Source of the DNA: Streptomyces sp. NWU339
GTDB taxonomy: Bacteria > Actinomycetota > Actinomycetes > Streptomycetales > Streptomycetaceae
DNA length: 64,000 nucleotides
NCBI RefSeq assembly: GCF_003143855.1
Contig: NZ_QFRK01000028.1
Location: 46,934 to 110,933 of the forward strand
Direction: 5' to 3'
The translations under genes were made by a program, and so were the position numbers. This document shows, one piece after another, positions 9,419-18,685 of the stretch; within the stretch, counting starts at the first letter, position 1, and the number at the start of each line of letters is the position of its first letter. The notes under the pieces were generated by a model. That model made no database searches. It saw only the letters and a list, made by a program, of their open reading frames with translations, and was not told where the DNA came from.

Positions 9419-11809
9419 TCAGGCCGGGCGGGTCGAGTCGTCGGATGCTGCCGCCGGGAGGGCCACCGCCGGGCGCTCCCAGCCTCGGGAACCGCGGGCG
9501 AGGAGCCAGGCCGTGGTCTCGTCGGGCGGCATCGCGGCCGCGACCAGCCAGCCCTGGACGGCGTCGCAGCCGAGGTCGCGCAGGCGTTCCCAGGTCTCGT
9601 CGTCCTCGACGCCCTCGGCGACGACGAGCAGGCCGAGCGAATGGGCGAGGTCGACGGTGCAGCGCACGATCTCGGCGTCCTCGGGGTCGACGGCCAGCCG
9701 GGCCACGAAGGAGCGGTCGATCTTCAGTTCGCTGACGGGCAGCCGCCGCAGGTGCACGAGCGAGGAGTAGCCGGTGCCGAAGTCGTCCAGGGACATCTTC
9801 ACGCCGTGGCCGGTCAGCGCGTTGAGGGTGTCGGCGGCGCGCTGCGGGTCCTCCAGGAGGACGTGCTCGGTGATCTCGAGCTGGAGCGCTCCCGCCGGCA
9901 CGCCGTGCCGGGCCAGGCGCGCCGCGACGGAGCCGGCGAAGCCGGGGCTGTGGACGTCGCGCGGGGAGACGTTGACCGCGACCGGCACGTACAGGCCCTG
10001 GGAACGCCACCGGGCGACCTGCCCGAGGGCGGTCTCCAGCACGTACTCGGTGAGGTGCGGCATCAGGCCGGAGGACTCGGCGATCGCTATGAACTCGTCC
10101 GGCGGGACCCTGCCGCGTTCCGGGTGCACCCAGCGGACCAGGGCCTCCATGCCCGCGACCTGTCCGTCGAAACGGACCTTGGGCTGGTAGTGGAGCTGGA
10201 CCTCGTGGGCGTCCAGGGCCCGGCGCAGATCGCCCAGGAGTCCCAGCCGGTCGGGGGTGTTGGAGTCCCGCTTGGACTCGTAGACCTCGACGCCGGTGCG
10301 GTCCCGTTTGGCCTGGTACATCGCCACGTCCGCCCGCCGCAGCAGCCCCTCGGCGTCGAGGGCGTGGTCGGGGAAGACGGCGACGCCCGCGCTGGCCTCC
10401 AGCACGAGGGTGAGCCCGTCGAGGTCGAGCGGCGAGCTGAGCGCGGAGACCAGACCGCGGGCGACCCGGGTCGCGGACGTCGTGGAGTCGGCGACCGGCA
10501 GTAACACGGCGAACTCGTCGCCACCGAGCCGCGCGGCCTCCGCCCCGCGCGGCAGGGCCAGCCTCAGCCGGTCGGCGATCTGCAGCAGCAGCCGGTCACC
10601 GGCAAGGTGACCGAGAGTGTCATTGACCGATCGAAAACGGTCGAGATCGATCAACATCAGGGCTGCGCGGGCGCCGACGCGCTCGGCGTCGTCCAGCGCG
10701 GTCCAGATGCGCTCCAGCAGCCACTGGCGGTTCGGCAGCCCGGTCAGCGGATCGCGCAACTGCTCCTCCGCCCGGGCCCTGGCTATCCACAGGGTGGAGT
10801 CGAGCGCGATCAGCGGGATGGCGAACAGTGGCAGCAGGATCGGCCGGGCGTACACGACCACGCAGATCAGCGGCGCTATGCCGAGCAGCGCGACCGCGAC
10901 CAGGCCCTGTCTGACCAGGGCGGTGCGGGCGACGGTGGGCAGTCCGGCGCGCGGGGTGTGCAGGTACCAGAGGAGGGTGCGGGTGACCACGAGATACGCG
11001 GCGGCGGCCAGCACCACTTCGGCAGCGGTGTGCAGGCCCCAGGTGTCCGGGGTCGAGGGGGACTCGACGGACGGTACGGACCCGAAGAGGGCCGGCACCA
11101 GCGCGCCGGCGCTGATGCCGAGCAGGTCCACCGCGCCGTGCAGGACGCCCTGACGCCAACGGCCCCGCCTGGCTATGCCGACCAGCACGACCACGGTGAG
11201 GCTGACCAGGCCGGCCGGGACCCAGCCGTAGAGCAGCAGCACCGCGAGGGTGACGGCGCTGCCCGAGCCGGTGCCGCCCCACCAGCGGGAGCGGCCCAGC
11301 ATCACCAGGTGACCGACGATGATCCCGGTCAGTACGGCCAGCGACCAACCGACCCGGCCGGACGGGAAGAGCGCGTGACCGCCGGTGAACGCCCGCAGGA
11401 AGCCGATGCCCAGCACGAACGCGGCCGCCGCGACGACCGCGGTGGGCAACGCGGGCCAGGACGGGTGGCGTTCGGTGTCCGTCTCGGACAGTCCGGTGCG
11501 GTGCGAGGGCAGTCCGGTGCCCGGCGAGGACGCCCGGGGACCGCGCGGCGACCGTCCTGGACCGTGCGGGAGCCGCCCGGGAGCGTATCCGGCCGCGGGC
11601 CGTCCGACAGCCGCCTGTCCGGCGACAGGTTGCCCGGCGACCGGCGGTCCGGCTCCGCGCGCGTCCGCGGTGTACGCCACCGGGCGTCCTTGGCTGCCCG
11701 AATGCCCCGCGGGCCGCCCGCCCCCACGTCTGCGTCGCCCTGCGGCCGCCACGCGGCGCAGGCCCAGGCGCAGCCGTGAGCCCGGGGCGGCGCTCTCGGT
11801 GGGTTCCAT
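9419..11809 (-). CDS. rmdB: Membrane GGDEF-EAL protein, probable c-di-GMP phosphodiesterase RmdB
   Basis: 796 residues. After a long Gly/Pro/Arg-rich N-terminus (about 1-110) come several membrane helices (about 115-345), a GGDEF domain with intact RLGGDEFAVLLP (about 427-438), and an EAL domain with MEALVRW (about 552-558), VAVNVSPRDV, EITEH, DDFGTGYSS and KIDRSF. All the usual EAL metal and substrate motifs are present. The residues where an inhibitory RxxD site is expected read RGAE. In S. coelicolor the homologous protein next to ligA is RmdB, reported as a c-di-GMP phosphodiesterase affecting aerial development; the name is from family and location. I start at ATG 11809; an in-frame start lies at 11845. 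Confidence 0.85.
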   Translation of the reverse strand: MEPTESAAPGSRLRLGLRRVAAAGRRRRGGGRPAGHSGSQGRPVAYTADARGAGPPVAGQPVAGQAAVGRPAAGYAPGRLPHGPGRSPRGPRASSPGTGLPSHRTGLSETDTERHPSWPALPTAVVAAAAFVLGIGFLRAFTGGHALFPSGRVGWSLAVLTGIIVGHLVMLGRSRWWGGTGSGSAVTLAVLLLYGWVPAGLVSLTVVVLVGIARRGRWRQGVLHGAVDLLGISAGALVPALFGSVPSVESPSTPDTWGLHTAAEVVLAAAAYLVVTRTLLWYLHTPRAGLPTVARTALVRQGLVAVALLGIAPLICVVVYARPILLPLFAIPLIALDSTLWIARARAEEQLRDPLTGLPNRQWLLERIWTALDDAERVGARAALMLIDLDRFRSVNDTLGHLAGDRLLLQIADRLRLALPRGAEAARLGGDEFAVLLPVADSTTSATRVARGLVSALSSPLDLDGLTLVLEASAGVAVFPDHALDAEGLLRRADVAMYQAKRDRTGVEVYESKRDSNTPDRLGLLGDLRRALDAHEVQLHYQPKVRFDGQVAGMEALVRWVHPERGRVPPDEFIAIAESSGLMPHLTEYVLETALGQVARWRSQGLYVPVAVNVSPRDVHSPGFAGSVAARLARHGVPAGALQLEITEHVLLEDPQRAADTLNALTGHGVKMSLDDFGTGYSSLVHLRRLPVSELKIDRSFVARLAVDPEDAEIVRCTVDLAHSLGLLVVAEGVEDDETWERLRDLGCDAVQGWLVAAAMPPDETTAWLLARGSRGWERPAVALPAAASDDSTRPA

Positions 11810-11867
11810 TCCCGTCCCTCTCACAGCCGGCGGTGCCCACGCCACACGGCTCGATGCCCGACTACCC

Positions 11868-12056
11868 TCAGCGGCTCCGTGGCAGAAAGCCCTTCCACGG
11901 CCCCCTCACGAACACAGGGATGCCCCGACCGCAGCTGGGCACGGCAGGCGCACATCCCAACAGTAGGCCGCGGAGGGCTTTCAGGGGCACCGGTCGCCGA
12001 CGGTTGCCCGAATGCGCCCCAGCCACCCGTATGCATCTGGTATGCGCCGATCGGGT
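11868..12056. other. ligA-rmdB spacer with two hairpins
   Basis: In the 259-bp gap, GCCACCCG and its complement CGGGTGGC flank about 22 bases just after the ligA stop (about 12023-12060) and may end ligA transcription. Nearer rmdB, on the minus strand, CCGTGG and CCACGG enclose 12 bases and could shape the rmdB leader. I looked for a c-di-GMP or c-di-AMP riboswitch signature here and did not find one. Confidence 0.35.
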
Positions 12057-12068
12057 GGCCTCCCACCG

Positions 12069-14264
12069 CTACTCCTCGGTCTGAAGTGCCATGTCGGAGG
12101 CTGCTTCCGGCCCTTCGGCGAGAAGAACGGTGAAGCCCTCCTCGTTCAGAACCGGCACCTTGAGCTGCATCGCCTTGTCGTGTTTCGACCCGGGGTTGTC
12201 TCCCACGACGACGAAGGACGTCTTCTTCGAGACCGAACCGGTCACCTTCGCTCCCCGGGTCTGCAGCGCCTCCTTCGCGCCGTCCCGGGTGTAGTGCTCC
12301 AGGGTTCCGGTCACCACGACCGTCAGTCCCGCCAGTGGACGCGGTCCCTCGTCCTCGCCGGACCCCTCGTCCTCCATGCGGACACCGGCCGCCCGCCACT
12401 TGCGGATGATCTCGCGGTGCCAGTCCTCGGCGAACCACTGCTTGAGGGAGGCGGCGATGATGCCGCCGACGCCCTCGGTACCGGCCAACTCCTCCTCGGT
12501 GGCCTGCTCGATCCGGTCGATGGACCGGAACTCCCGGGCCAGTGCCTCGGCCGCGACCGGGCCGACGTGCCGGATGGACAGGCTGGTGAGGACCCGCGCG
12601 AGCGGACGTTCCTTGGCCGCCTCGATGTTCGCCAGCATCGCGACCGCGTTCTTCCTCGGCTCGCCCTCCTGGTTGGCGAAGACCGTGGCGATCTTCTCCT
12701 CGCCCGTCTTCGGGTCCCGCTTGGGCAGACCGCTGTCCTGGTCGAGGACGTACGCCTTGATGGGCAGCAACTGCTCGACGGTGAGGTCGAACAGGTCGCC
12801 CTCGTCCCTCAGTGGCGGCTCCTTCGGCTCCAGCGGCCTGGTGAGAGCCGCCGCGGCGACATAGCCAAAGTGCTCGATGTCCAGCGCCTTGCGGCCCGCG
12901 AGGTAGAACAGCCGCTCCCTCAACTGGGCAGGGCAGGCACGGGCGTTGGGGCAGCGCAGGTCGACGTCGCCCTCCTTCATCGCGCGCAGCGGCGTGCCGC
13001 ACTCCGGGCACTCGCCCGGCATCACGAACTCGCGCTCACTGCCGTCACGCAGGTCGGCGACCGGGCCGAGGATCTCCGGGATGACGTCACCGGCCTTGCG
13101 CAGCACCACCGTGTCACCGATGAGGATGCCCTTGGCCTTGACCACGTCCTGGTTGTGCAGCGTGGCGAACTCCACCTCGGAACCGGCCACGGTGACCGGC
13201 TCGACCTGCGCGTACGGCGTGACCCTGCCCGTACGGCCCACGCCCACACGGATGTTGACCAGCTTGGTGTTGACCTCCTCGGGCGCGTACTTGTACGCGA
13301 TGGCCCAGCGCGGGGCGCGCGAGGTGCTGCCGAGGCGGCCCTGGAGCGGGATCTCGTCGAGCTTGACCACCACTCCGTCGATCTCGTGCGCCACGGAGTG
13401 CCGGTTCTCGCCGTAGTGCGCGATGAACTCCCGTACGCCGGCGAGGCCGTCGACGACCCTGTTGTGCGGGGAGGTGGGCAGCCCCCAGGTCTTCAGCAGG
13501 TCGTACGCCTCGGAGAGCCGGGACAGGCCGGTGAACCCCTCCAGGGCACCGATGCCGTGGACGACCATGTGCAGCGGACGGCCGGCGGTGACGCGCGGGT
13601 CCTTCTGGCGCAGCGAACCCGCCGCCGCGTTGCGGGGGTTGGCGAAGGGCTTGTCACCGGCCGCCACCAGACGGGCGTTGAGCCCCTGGAACTTCTCCAT
13701 CGGGAAGAAGACCTCGCCGCGGATCTCCACGAGGTCGGGGACCTCCTCGCCCTTCAGGCGGTCCGGGATCTCGGCGATCGTCCGCACGTTGGGCGTGATG
13801 TCCTCGCCGGTGCGGCCGTCGCCCCGGGTCGCCGCGCGGACGAGCCGGCCCCGCTCATAGGTGAGGTTGACGGCGAGGCCGTCGACCTTCAGCTCGCACA
13901 GGAAGTGGAACTTCTGCTCGCCCAGTTCCTTGTGGATGCGCTCGACCCAGGCGGCGAGGTCGTCGTCGTTGAAGGTGTTGTCGAGGGAGAGCATGCGCGA
14001 GACGTGCTGCACGGAGGTGAACTCCGTCGCGTACGCCCCGGCGACCTTCTGGGTCGGGGAGTCGGGCGTGCGCAGCTCCGGATGCTCCTCCTCCAGTGCC
14101 TCCAACTCCCGCAGCAGCCGGTCGAACTCGGCGTCGCTGATGACGGGCGCGTCGTTCACGTAGTACCGGAAGCGGTGCTCCTCGATCTGCTCAGCGAGCC
14201 TGGCGTGCTGTTCCCGTGCCTCGGCCGGCACGCTCGTCGTCTCCGCCTGCTTGTCACCCGCCAC
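12069..14264 (-). CDS. ligA: NAD-dependent DNA ligase LigA
   Basis: 731 residues, the usual LigA length. Order of domains: Ia (YYVNDAPVISDAEFDRLL), adenylation domain with the catalytic lysine in CELKVDGLAVNL (about 115-126), OB fold, a Cys4 zinc finger (CPECGTP...CPNARACP), helix-hairpin-helix repeats (LGVRDR-type turns) and a C-terminal BRCT domain starting LAGLTVVVTGTLEHYTRDG. It seals nicks in replication and repair using NAD. The GTG at 14264 is chosen because GGGAGGA lies 6-7 bases upstream; the open frame continues further but antisense to the next gene. The gap to the upstream MetE-like gene is 14 bases, so they are probably one transcript. Confidence 0.97.
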   Translation of the reverse strand: MAGDKQAETTSVPAEAREQHARLAEQIEEHRFRYYVNDAPVISDAEFDRLLRELEALEEEHPELRTPDSPTQKVAGAYATEFTSVQHVSRMLSLDNTFNDDDLAAWVERIHKELGEQKFHFLCELKVDGLAVNLTYERGRLVRAATRGDGRTGEDITPNVRTIAEIPDRLKGEEVPDLVEIRGEVFFPMEKFQGLNARLVAAGDKPFANPRNAAAGSLRQKDPRVTAGRPLHMVVHGIGALEGFTGLSRLSEAYDLLKTWGLPTSPHNRVVDGLAGVREFIAHYGENRHSVAHEIDGVVVKLDEIPLQGRLGSTSRAPRWAIAYKYAPEEVNTKLVNIRVGVGRTGRVTPYAQVEPVTVAGSEVEFATLHNQDVVKAKGILIGDTVVLRKAGDVIPEILGPVADLRDGSEREFVMPGECPECGTPLRAMKEGDVDLRCPNARACPAQLRERLFYLAGRKALDIEHFGYVAAAALTRPLEPKEPPLRDEGDLFDLTVEQLLPIKAYVLDQDSGLPKRDPKTGEEKIATVFANQEGEPRKNAVAMLANIEAAKERPLARVLTSLSIRHVGPVAAEALAREFRSIDRIEQATEEELAGTEGVGGIIAASLKQWFAEDWHREIIRKWRAAGVRMEDEGSGEDEGPRPLAGLTVVVTGTLEHYTRDGAKEALQTRGAKVTGSVSKKTSFVVVGDNPGSKHDKAMQLKVPVLNEEGFTVLLAEGPEAASDMALQTEE

Positions 14265-14278
14265 CGTGTGTCCTCCCG

Positions 14279-15286
14279 TTACTCTGGGTTGTCCGCCAGG
14301 GACCTCGCCGCCCGGACGCAGTGCGCGTAAGCCTTGCGCGCGTACTCCGGGGAGGCCCCCGCGAGTCCGCACGCCGGAGTGACCGTGACCGCCTCCGGGA
14401 GAAGGCCCGGCCGCAGCCCCAGCCTGCGCCACAGCGTTCTGACACCCATGACGCTACCGGCAGGGTCTGACAACGGGCCGTCCGTGCCCGGCACGACCCC
14501 GGTGAACAGCCGGGTACCGCTCTCCACCGCCTCCCCGATCACTTCGTCGTCACGCTCGGTGAGAAGCGAGAAGTCGAAGGAGATCGCCTGCGCGCCCGCC
14601 CGGCGCAGCAGGGCGAACGGCACGTCCGGCGCGCACGAGTGGACCACGACGGGCCCGCCGTCGTGCACCCCGACGACGTCCCGGAGCGCGGCCTCGACCA
14701 GCTGCCGGTCCACCGCGCGGTGGGTGCGGTAGCCGCTGGCGCTGCGCACCCGGCCGCGCAGGACGTCGGTGAGGGACGGCTCGTCGAGCTGGAGGACGAG
14801 CCGTGCGCCGGGCACCCGGCGCCGCATCTCGTCGAGGTGCAGACGCAGCCCCTCGGCGAGCGAGGCGGTGAGGTCACGGCAGGCGCCGGGGTCGGAGAGG
14901 GCGGCCTCCCCGTTCCTCAGCTCCAGCTGGGCGGCGAGCGTCCAGGGACCCACGGCCTGCACCTTCAGCGGGCCCTCGTACCCCTGGGTGAACTCCTCCA
15001 GCGCGTCGAGGTCCTCACCGAGCCAGGAGCGGGCCCGCCTGGTGTCCCGCCCCGGCCGGTCCCCGATCCGCCAGCCGCTGGGCTCCACGCGCGCGTACAG
15101 CTCGACGAGCATCCCGGCGGTCCGTCCGATCATGTCCGCGCCGGGCCCCCGGGCGGGCAGTTCGGGCAGGAACGGAAAGTCCTCGAAGCTTCCGGTGACG
15201 GTCTTGACGGCCTCGCGGGCGTCCCCGCCCGGCATCGACCCGATCCCGGTCGCGGCCCCGAACCTGAACTGGCTGTTATCGCTCAC
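14279..15286 (-). CDS. MetE-like (cobalamin-independent methionine synthase family) protein, half length
   Basis: 335 residues, matching only the catalytic C-terminal half of MetE. It begins with GIGSMPGGDAREAV, carries the metal-ligand segment VVVHSCAPDVPF and a C-terminal Cys motif TPACGLAGASPEYA, with a UROD/MetE-type barrel between. Core-MetE proteins transfer methyl groups from folate-like or corrinoid donors. Because the N-terminal folate-binding half is missing, the donor here is uncertain. It is 14 bases upstream of ligA on the same strand. Confidence 0.85.
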   Translation of the reverse strand: MSDNSQFRFGAATGIGSMPGGDAREAVKTVTGSFEDFPFLPELPARGPGADMIGRTAGMLVELYARVEPSGWRIGDRPGRDTRRARSWLGEDLDALEEFTQGYEGPLKVQAVGPWTLAAQLELRNGEAALSDPGACRDLTASLAEGLRLHLDEMRRRVPGARLVLQLDEPSLTDVLRGRVRSASGYRTHRAVDRQLVEAALRDVVGVHDGGPVVVHSCAPDVPFALLRRAGAQAISFDFSLLTERDDEVIGEAVESGTRLFTGVVPGTDGPLSDPAGSVMGVRTLWRRLGLRPGLLPEAVTVTPACGLAGASPEYARKAYAHCVRAARSLADNPE

Positions 15287-15344
15287 CGGAGAAGCGTACG
15301 GAACGGTCCGGGGCTCCCGCGTCCCGGTCCTTACGCCCGTGGGG

Positions 15345-16034
15345 TCAGCGTCCCGGCCGTACCGTCAGATCGTTGACCTCCGCGTCCCCGGGCAGGTCGA
15401 GGGCCATGAGAATGGTCGTGGCGACCGACTCGGGGTCGATCCACCGGCCGGGGTCGTAGTCCTTGCCTTCCTGCCGGTGGACCTTGGCCTGCATGGGGCT
15501 GGCGGTGCGGCCGGGGTAGACCGAGGTGACGCGGACGCCGTTGTCGTGCTCCTCGTGGCGCAGCGAGTCGGCGAGCGCCTTCAGGCCGTGCTTGGAGGCC
15601 GCGTAGGCGGACCACTGGGCATGGGCGTTCAGCCCGGCGCCGGAGTTGACGAAGACCACGTGGCCCCGGCTCGCGCGGAGCTGGGGCAGGAAGTGACGGG
15701 TGAGTTCGGCGGGGGCGACGAGGTTGACGTCGAGCTGGTGCCGCCAGGTCTTCGGGGTCAGCTCGCCGACCGTGCCGAGGTCGACGACGCCGGCGATGTG
15801 CAGCAGGGAGTCCACCCGGTCCGGGAGCGACTGGTGCGAGAAGGCCCAGCTGAGCCTGTCGGGGTCCGCCAGGTCACCGACGAGGGTCCGCGCCCCGGGG
15901 AACGCGGCCGCCAGCTCCTTCGCCCGCCCCGCCCCACGCGCGTGCAGCACGAGTTCGTCCCCCCGCGCGTGCAGCCTGCGGGCGACGGCCGCGCCGATGC
16001 CGGAGCCGGCTCCGGTGATCACATGTGTAGCCAT
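15345..16034 (-). CDS. Short-chain dehydrogenase/reductase
   Basis: 229 residues of the classical SDR type. The nucleotide loop is TGAGSGIG (7-14), the NAG-equivalent is HIAGVV (79-84), and the catalytic residues are S131, Y144 and K148 (YAASK). VYPGRTASPM follows as the usual PG motif. The loop HARG after strand 2 hints at NADPH use. The substrate is unknown. It is 58 bases before the MetE-like gene on the same strand and 33 bases after the LOG-family gene, so a longer leftward transcript is possible. Confidence 0.9.
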   Translation of the reverse strand: MATHVITGAGSGIGAAVARRLHARGDELVLHARGAGRAKELAAAFPGARTLVGDLADPDRLSWAFSHQSLPDRVDSLLHIAGVVDLGTVGELTPKTWRHQLDVNLVAPAELTRHFLPQLRASRGHVVFVNSGAGLNAHAQWSAYAASKHGLKALADSLRHEEHDNGVRVTSVYPGRTASPMQAKVHRQEGKDYDPGRWIDPESVATTILMALDLPGDAEVNDLTVRPGR

Positions 16035-16067
16035 GCCGCCATGTTCGCATCACGCACGGGTCAGGCC

Positions 16068-16604
16068 CTAGATGCCCTGGCTCTCCTCCAGGTACGCCAG
16101 TGCGCCCACGGGGTCCTCCGCGAAGAACACCAGGTCGGTGAGGGCGCGGGGCAGGAAGCCCTCGTCCTCCATCCGGCGGAACTGCGTCTTGAGGCCGTCG
16201 TAGAAGCCCGCGGTGTTCAGCAGGACCACCGGCTTGTCCGTGTGTCCGTGCTTCTTCAGCTCCAGGATCTCGGTCGCCTCGTCCAGCGTGCCGGTGCCGC
16301 CCACCATGATCACCACCGCGTCGGCCTTCTCGAGGAGCAGGCGCTTGCGCTCCGCCAGGTCGGGGGCGATCACCATCTCGTCGGCACCCCGGCGCGCCTT
16401 CGCCGCCAGGAACTCCACCGAGACGCCGAGGAGCCGCCCGCCCGCCTCCTGCACCCCGTCGGCGACGACCTTCATCAGGCCGACGTCGGAACCGCCCCAC
16501 ACCAGGGTGTGGCCACCCTTGCCCAGCAGTCGGGCGAACTCCCGCGCGGGGCCCGTGTAGCGCTCGTCCAGGTCGGCCGCGGAGAGGAAGACGCAAATAT
16601 TCAC
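16068..16604 (-). CDS. LOG family protein (TIGR00730), nucleoside 5'-monophosphate phosphoribohydrolase-like
   Basis: 178 residues with the Rossmann start NICVFLSAADL, VWGGSDVGLM, the Arg-containing active-site helix (DLAERKRLL) and the hallmark loop VGGTGTLDEATE (101-112), equivalent to PGGxGTxxE. The Pro is Val here. Family members cleave cytokinin riboside monophosphates or related nucleotides, and many bacterial ones were misnamed lysine decarboxylases. The GTG start at 16604 overlaps the stop of the upstream methyltransferase as GTGA, indicating coupling. Confidence 0.85.
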   Translation of the reverse strand: MNICVFLSAADLDERYTGPAREFARLLGKGGHTLVWGGSDVGLMKVVADGVQEAGGRLLGVSVEFLAAKARRGADEMVIAPDLAERKRLLLEKADAVVIMVGGTGTLDEATEILELKKHGHTDKPVVLLNTAGFYDGLKTQFRRMEDEGFLPRALTDLVFFAEDPVGALAYLEESQGI

Positions 16605-17404
16605 GGACCCACGATACGGGCCCGGTCGGACACCGCGGTGAGCCGCATCCTGGACTGCCGGTGCGGCAGTTCCTCCCAGTCCTCCATGAACCGTGCCGAC
16701 AGACCGTGCTCGGCGGCCAGTCCGGCGAGCGTCTCGGTCCGGTAGTAGAAGTCCTCGTGCAGTACGTGGTGCTCCTCGCCCTCCGTGCGGTCGAACGTGA
16801 AGTCGAAGAACCCGCCCGGGGCGAGCACCCGGCCGACGTGCGCGAAGCACTCCTCGATGACGTGCCGGGGCGAGTGGGAGAAGACGCTGTGCGCGTGCAC
16901 GACGTCGAAGTGCCCGGCGGGCAGAAAGGCGAAGGTCAGATCGTCGGCGAGGGCCAGATGGGGCAGCTTCGCCTGGAGCCCCTCGCGCACCACGGTGTCC
17001 TGGGCGGCCAGCAGGATGTGCGGCGAGATGTCGATGCCGTAGTAGTGACCGGTTTCGAGGTGGTCGATGAAAAGACGCCCGGCGCGCAGGTTGCCGCAGC
17101 CGATCTCCAGCATCCGGTGCTGCGGGCTCAGGCCGTGCCCGACCAGGTAGTCGAACTGCATCCGGCCGATGCGGGCCCATTTTCCCCTCGAGGGGTTGTG
17201 CCCCACCGCCGCCTCGACACTGCGGGCCGCGTCGGAGGCCATCACGGCCCGGTAGTAGGAGATGTGGTCGCGGTGCCGCAGCCGCAGCCAGGCGTCACGC
17301 AGCAGCCGCCGGACGTGGCGGGGGACGCGCCGCGGATGCCGCACGGCGTAGCGGGCCTGGTGGGCGAGGGTGCTGCGGTTGCGGCCGGCGGCCTCGGCTC
17401 CCAT
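16601..17404 (-). CDS. SAM-dependent methyltransferase coupled to the LOG gene
   Basis: 267 residues. A basic N-terminus (ARYAVRHPRRVPRHVRR, about 18-34) precedes the methyltransferase core with motif I MLEIGCGNLRAG (about 98-109), YYGIDISPH, DVVHAHSVFSHSP and LAPGGFFDFTFD. The His-rich HAHSVFSHSPRH segment may be part of the acceptor site. The acceptor is unknown. The ATG at 17404 is 77 bases from the divergent DUF427 gene. Its stop is embedded in the GTGA start of the LOG-family gene. Confidence 0.85.
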   Translation of the reverse strand: MGAEAAGRNRSTLAHQARYAVRHPRRVPRHVRRLLRDAWLRLRHRDHISYYRAVMASDAARSVEAAVGHNPSRGKWARIGRMQFDYLVGHGLSPQHRMLEIGCGNLRAGRLFIDHLETGHYYGIDISPHILLAAQDTVVREGLQAKLPHLALADDLTFAFLPAGHFDVVHAHSVFSHSPRHVIEECFAHVGRVLAPGGFFDFTFDRTEGEEHHVLHEDFYYRTETLAGLAAEHGLSARFMEDWEELPHRQSRMRLTAVSDRARIVGP

Positions 17405-17481
17405 GGTGCCTCCTGGGGGAAGAAGTCGGCTTCAGCGTGCGCTGTATCCGTCGACCCGGCCACCCGAGAGGAGCGCGGACC

Positions 17482-17805
17482 GTGACCAGTGGACACCGCA
17501 TCACCGTCGAGCGGAGCGACCGACACGTGCGCGTGGTGCACGGCGGGGAGGTCCTGGCCGAGAGCGACCGGGCACTGGTGCTGCGCGAGACGGGTTGTCC
17601 CGCCCGGTACTACATCCCGCCCGAGGACGTACGGCTCGACCTGTTGACCCCGTCCGGGACCCACACCCACTGCCCCTTCAAGGGCACCGCGTCCTACTGG
17701 TCGCGCCCGGACGCGGCCGATCTCGTCTGGGCCTACCCGGACCCGAAGCCCGCCGTCGGCGACATCAAGGACCACCTGTGTTTCTACGACGTGGAAGTCC
17801 GATGA
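17482..17805 (+). CDS. DUF427 domain protein
   Basis: 107 residues with the single-domain DUF427 pattern: HRITVERSDRHVRVVHGGEVLAESDRALVL, then YYIPPEDV, CPFKGTASYW and AYPDPKPAVGDIKDHLCFYD. The conserved CPFKG/YPxP segments define the family; the biochemical role is not established. The GTG at 17482 is preferred because GGAG sits 8 bases upstream; the in-frame ATG at 17437 would add a Pro/Arg leader without a ribosome site. The gene stands alone, divergent from the methyltransferase. Confidence 0.85.
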   Translation: MTSGHRITVERSDRHVRVVHGGEVLAESDRALVLRETGCPARYYIPPEDVRLDLLTPSGTHTHCPFKGTASYWSRPDAADLVWAYPDPKPAVGDIKDHLCFYDVEVR

Positions 17806-17885
17806 TCGGATAGAAGGGTTGCGATCGACGGACGCGCGGCCCGCCTCACCCATGATCGGGCCGCGGTGCGGCAGTCTGCGGGGAT

Positions 17886-18665
17886 ATGGACAAGAACATC
17901 GTTTCGCGTGACGGCACCCTCATCGCCCACGAGAGCGCCGGACGGGGCTCCGTGGTCGTCCTCGTCAGCGGCGCGATGTCGACGGGCGCCACGGTGGCGC
18001 CGCTCGCCGCACCCCTCTCGGAGCGGTTCCGGGTCGTCGTCTACGACCGCCGGGGCCGCGGCGCGAGTGGGGACACCCTGCCGTACGCGGTGGAACGCGA
18101 GGTCGAGGACCTGGCGGCGCTGATCGCGGCGACGGGCGGGGAGGCGTCGCTGTACGGCGTCTCCTCGGGCGGCGCGCTGGCGCTGCGCGCGGCGGCGGGC
18201 GGGCTGCCGGTGCGGCATGTCGCCGTGTACGAGACGCCGTACGCGATGTCCGAGGAGGACCTGCGCGAGCGTGCGCAATACACCGAGCGCCTGACGCAGG
18301 CACTCGCCGAGGGGCGCCGCGGGGACGCGGTGGAGCTCTTCCTCCGTCTCACCGGGCTCGGCGAGGCGGTGATCCAGAGCGCCCGGCAGTCCCCCATGTG
18401 GGCCGGCATGGAGTCGATGGCGCCGAGCCTCGCCCACGACGACGCCGTCATGGGTGACGGCGGTGTCCCCGTGAAACTGCTGGCGTCGATCCCCGTACCG
18501 GTGCTGTCCATCGCGGGCGACGCGAGCCCGGCCTGGATGCGCGAGGCCGCCCGGGCCATCGCGGACGCCGCACCCCAGGGCACCTGCCGCACCCTGGCCG
18601 GCCAGACCCACATGGTCGAACCGGACGTCCTGGCCCCGGTCCTGGCGGACTTCTTCGCCCGCTGA
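17886..18665 (+). CDS. Alpha/beta hydrolase
   Basis: 259 residues. It has the alpha/beta fold core with YDRRGRGASG (53-62), the nucleophile elbow YGVSSGG (S93), an acid loop after strand 7 (SIAGDASPAWM) and the catalytic His in QTHMVEP (H242). The cap region between about 105 and 190 is small. It resembles aromatic-ester or peptidase-like hydrolases of this fold, but the substrate cannot be told. It lies 80 bases after the DUF427 gene on the same strand. Confidence 0.88.
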   Translation: MDKNIVSRDGTLIAHESAGRGSVVVLVSGAMSTGATVAPLAAPLSERFRVVVYDRRGRGASGDTLPYAVEREVEDLAALIAATGGEASLYGVSSGGALALRAAAGGLPVRHVAVYETPYAMSEEDLRERAQYTERLTQALAEGRRGDAVELFLRLTGLGEAVIQSARQSPMWAGMESMAPSLAHDDAVMGDGGVPVKLLASIPVPVLSIAGDASPAWMREAARAIADAAPQGTCRTLAGQTHMVEPDVLAPVLADFFAR

Positions 18666-18685
18666 GGCCCCGAACGGCACTGCCG

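Noticed and set aside
11810..12068. c-di-GMP or c-di-AMP riboswitch in the rmdB leader
   Set aside because: Searched for because of the c-di-GMP gene, but only simple hairpins are present and none of the aptamer core sequences.
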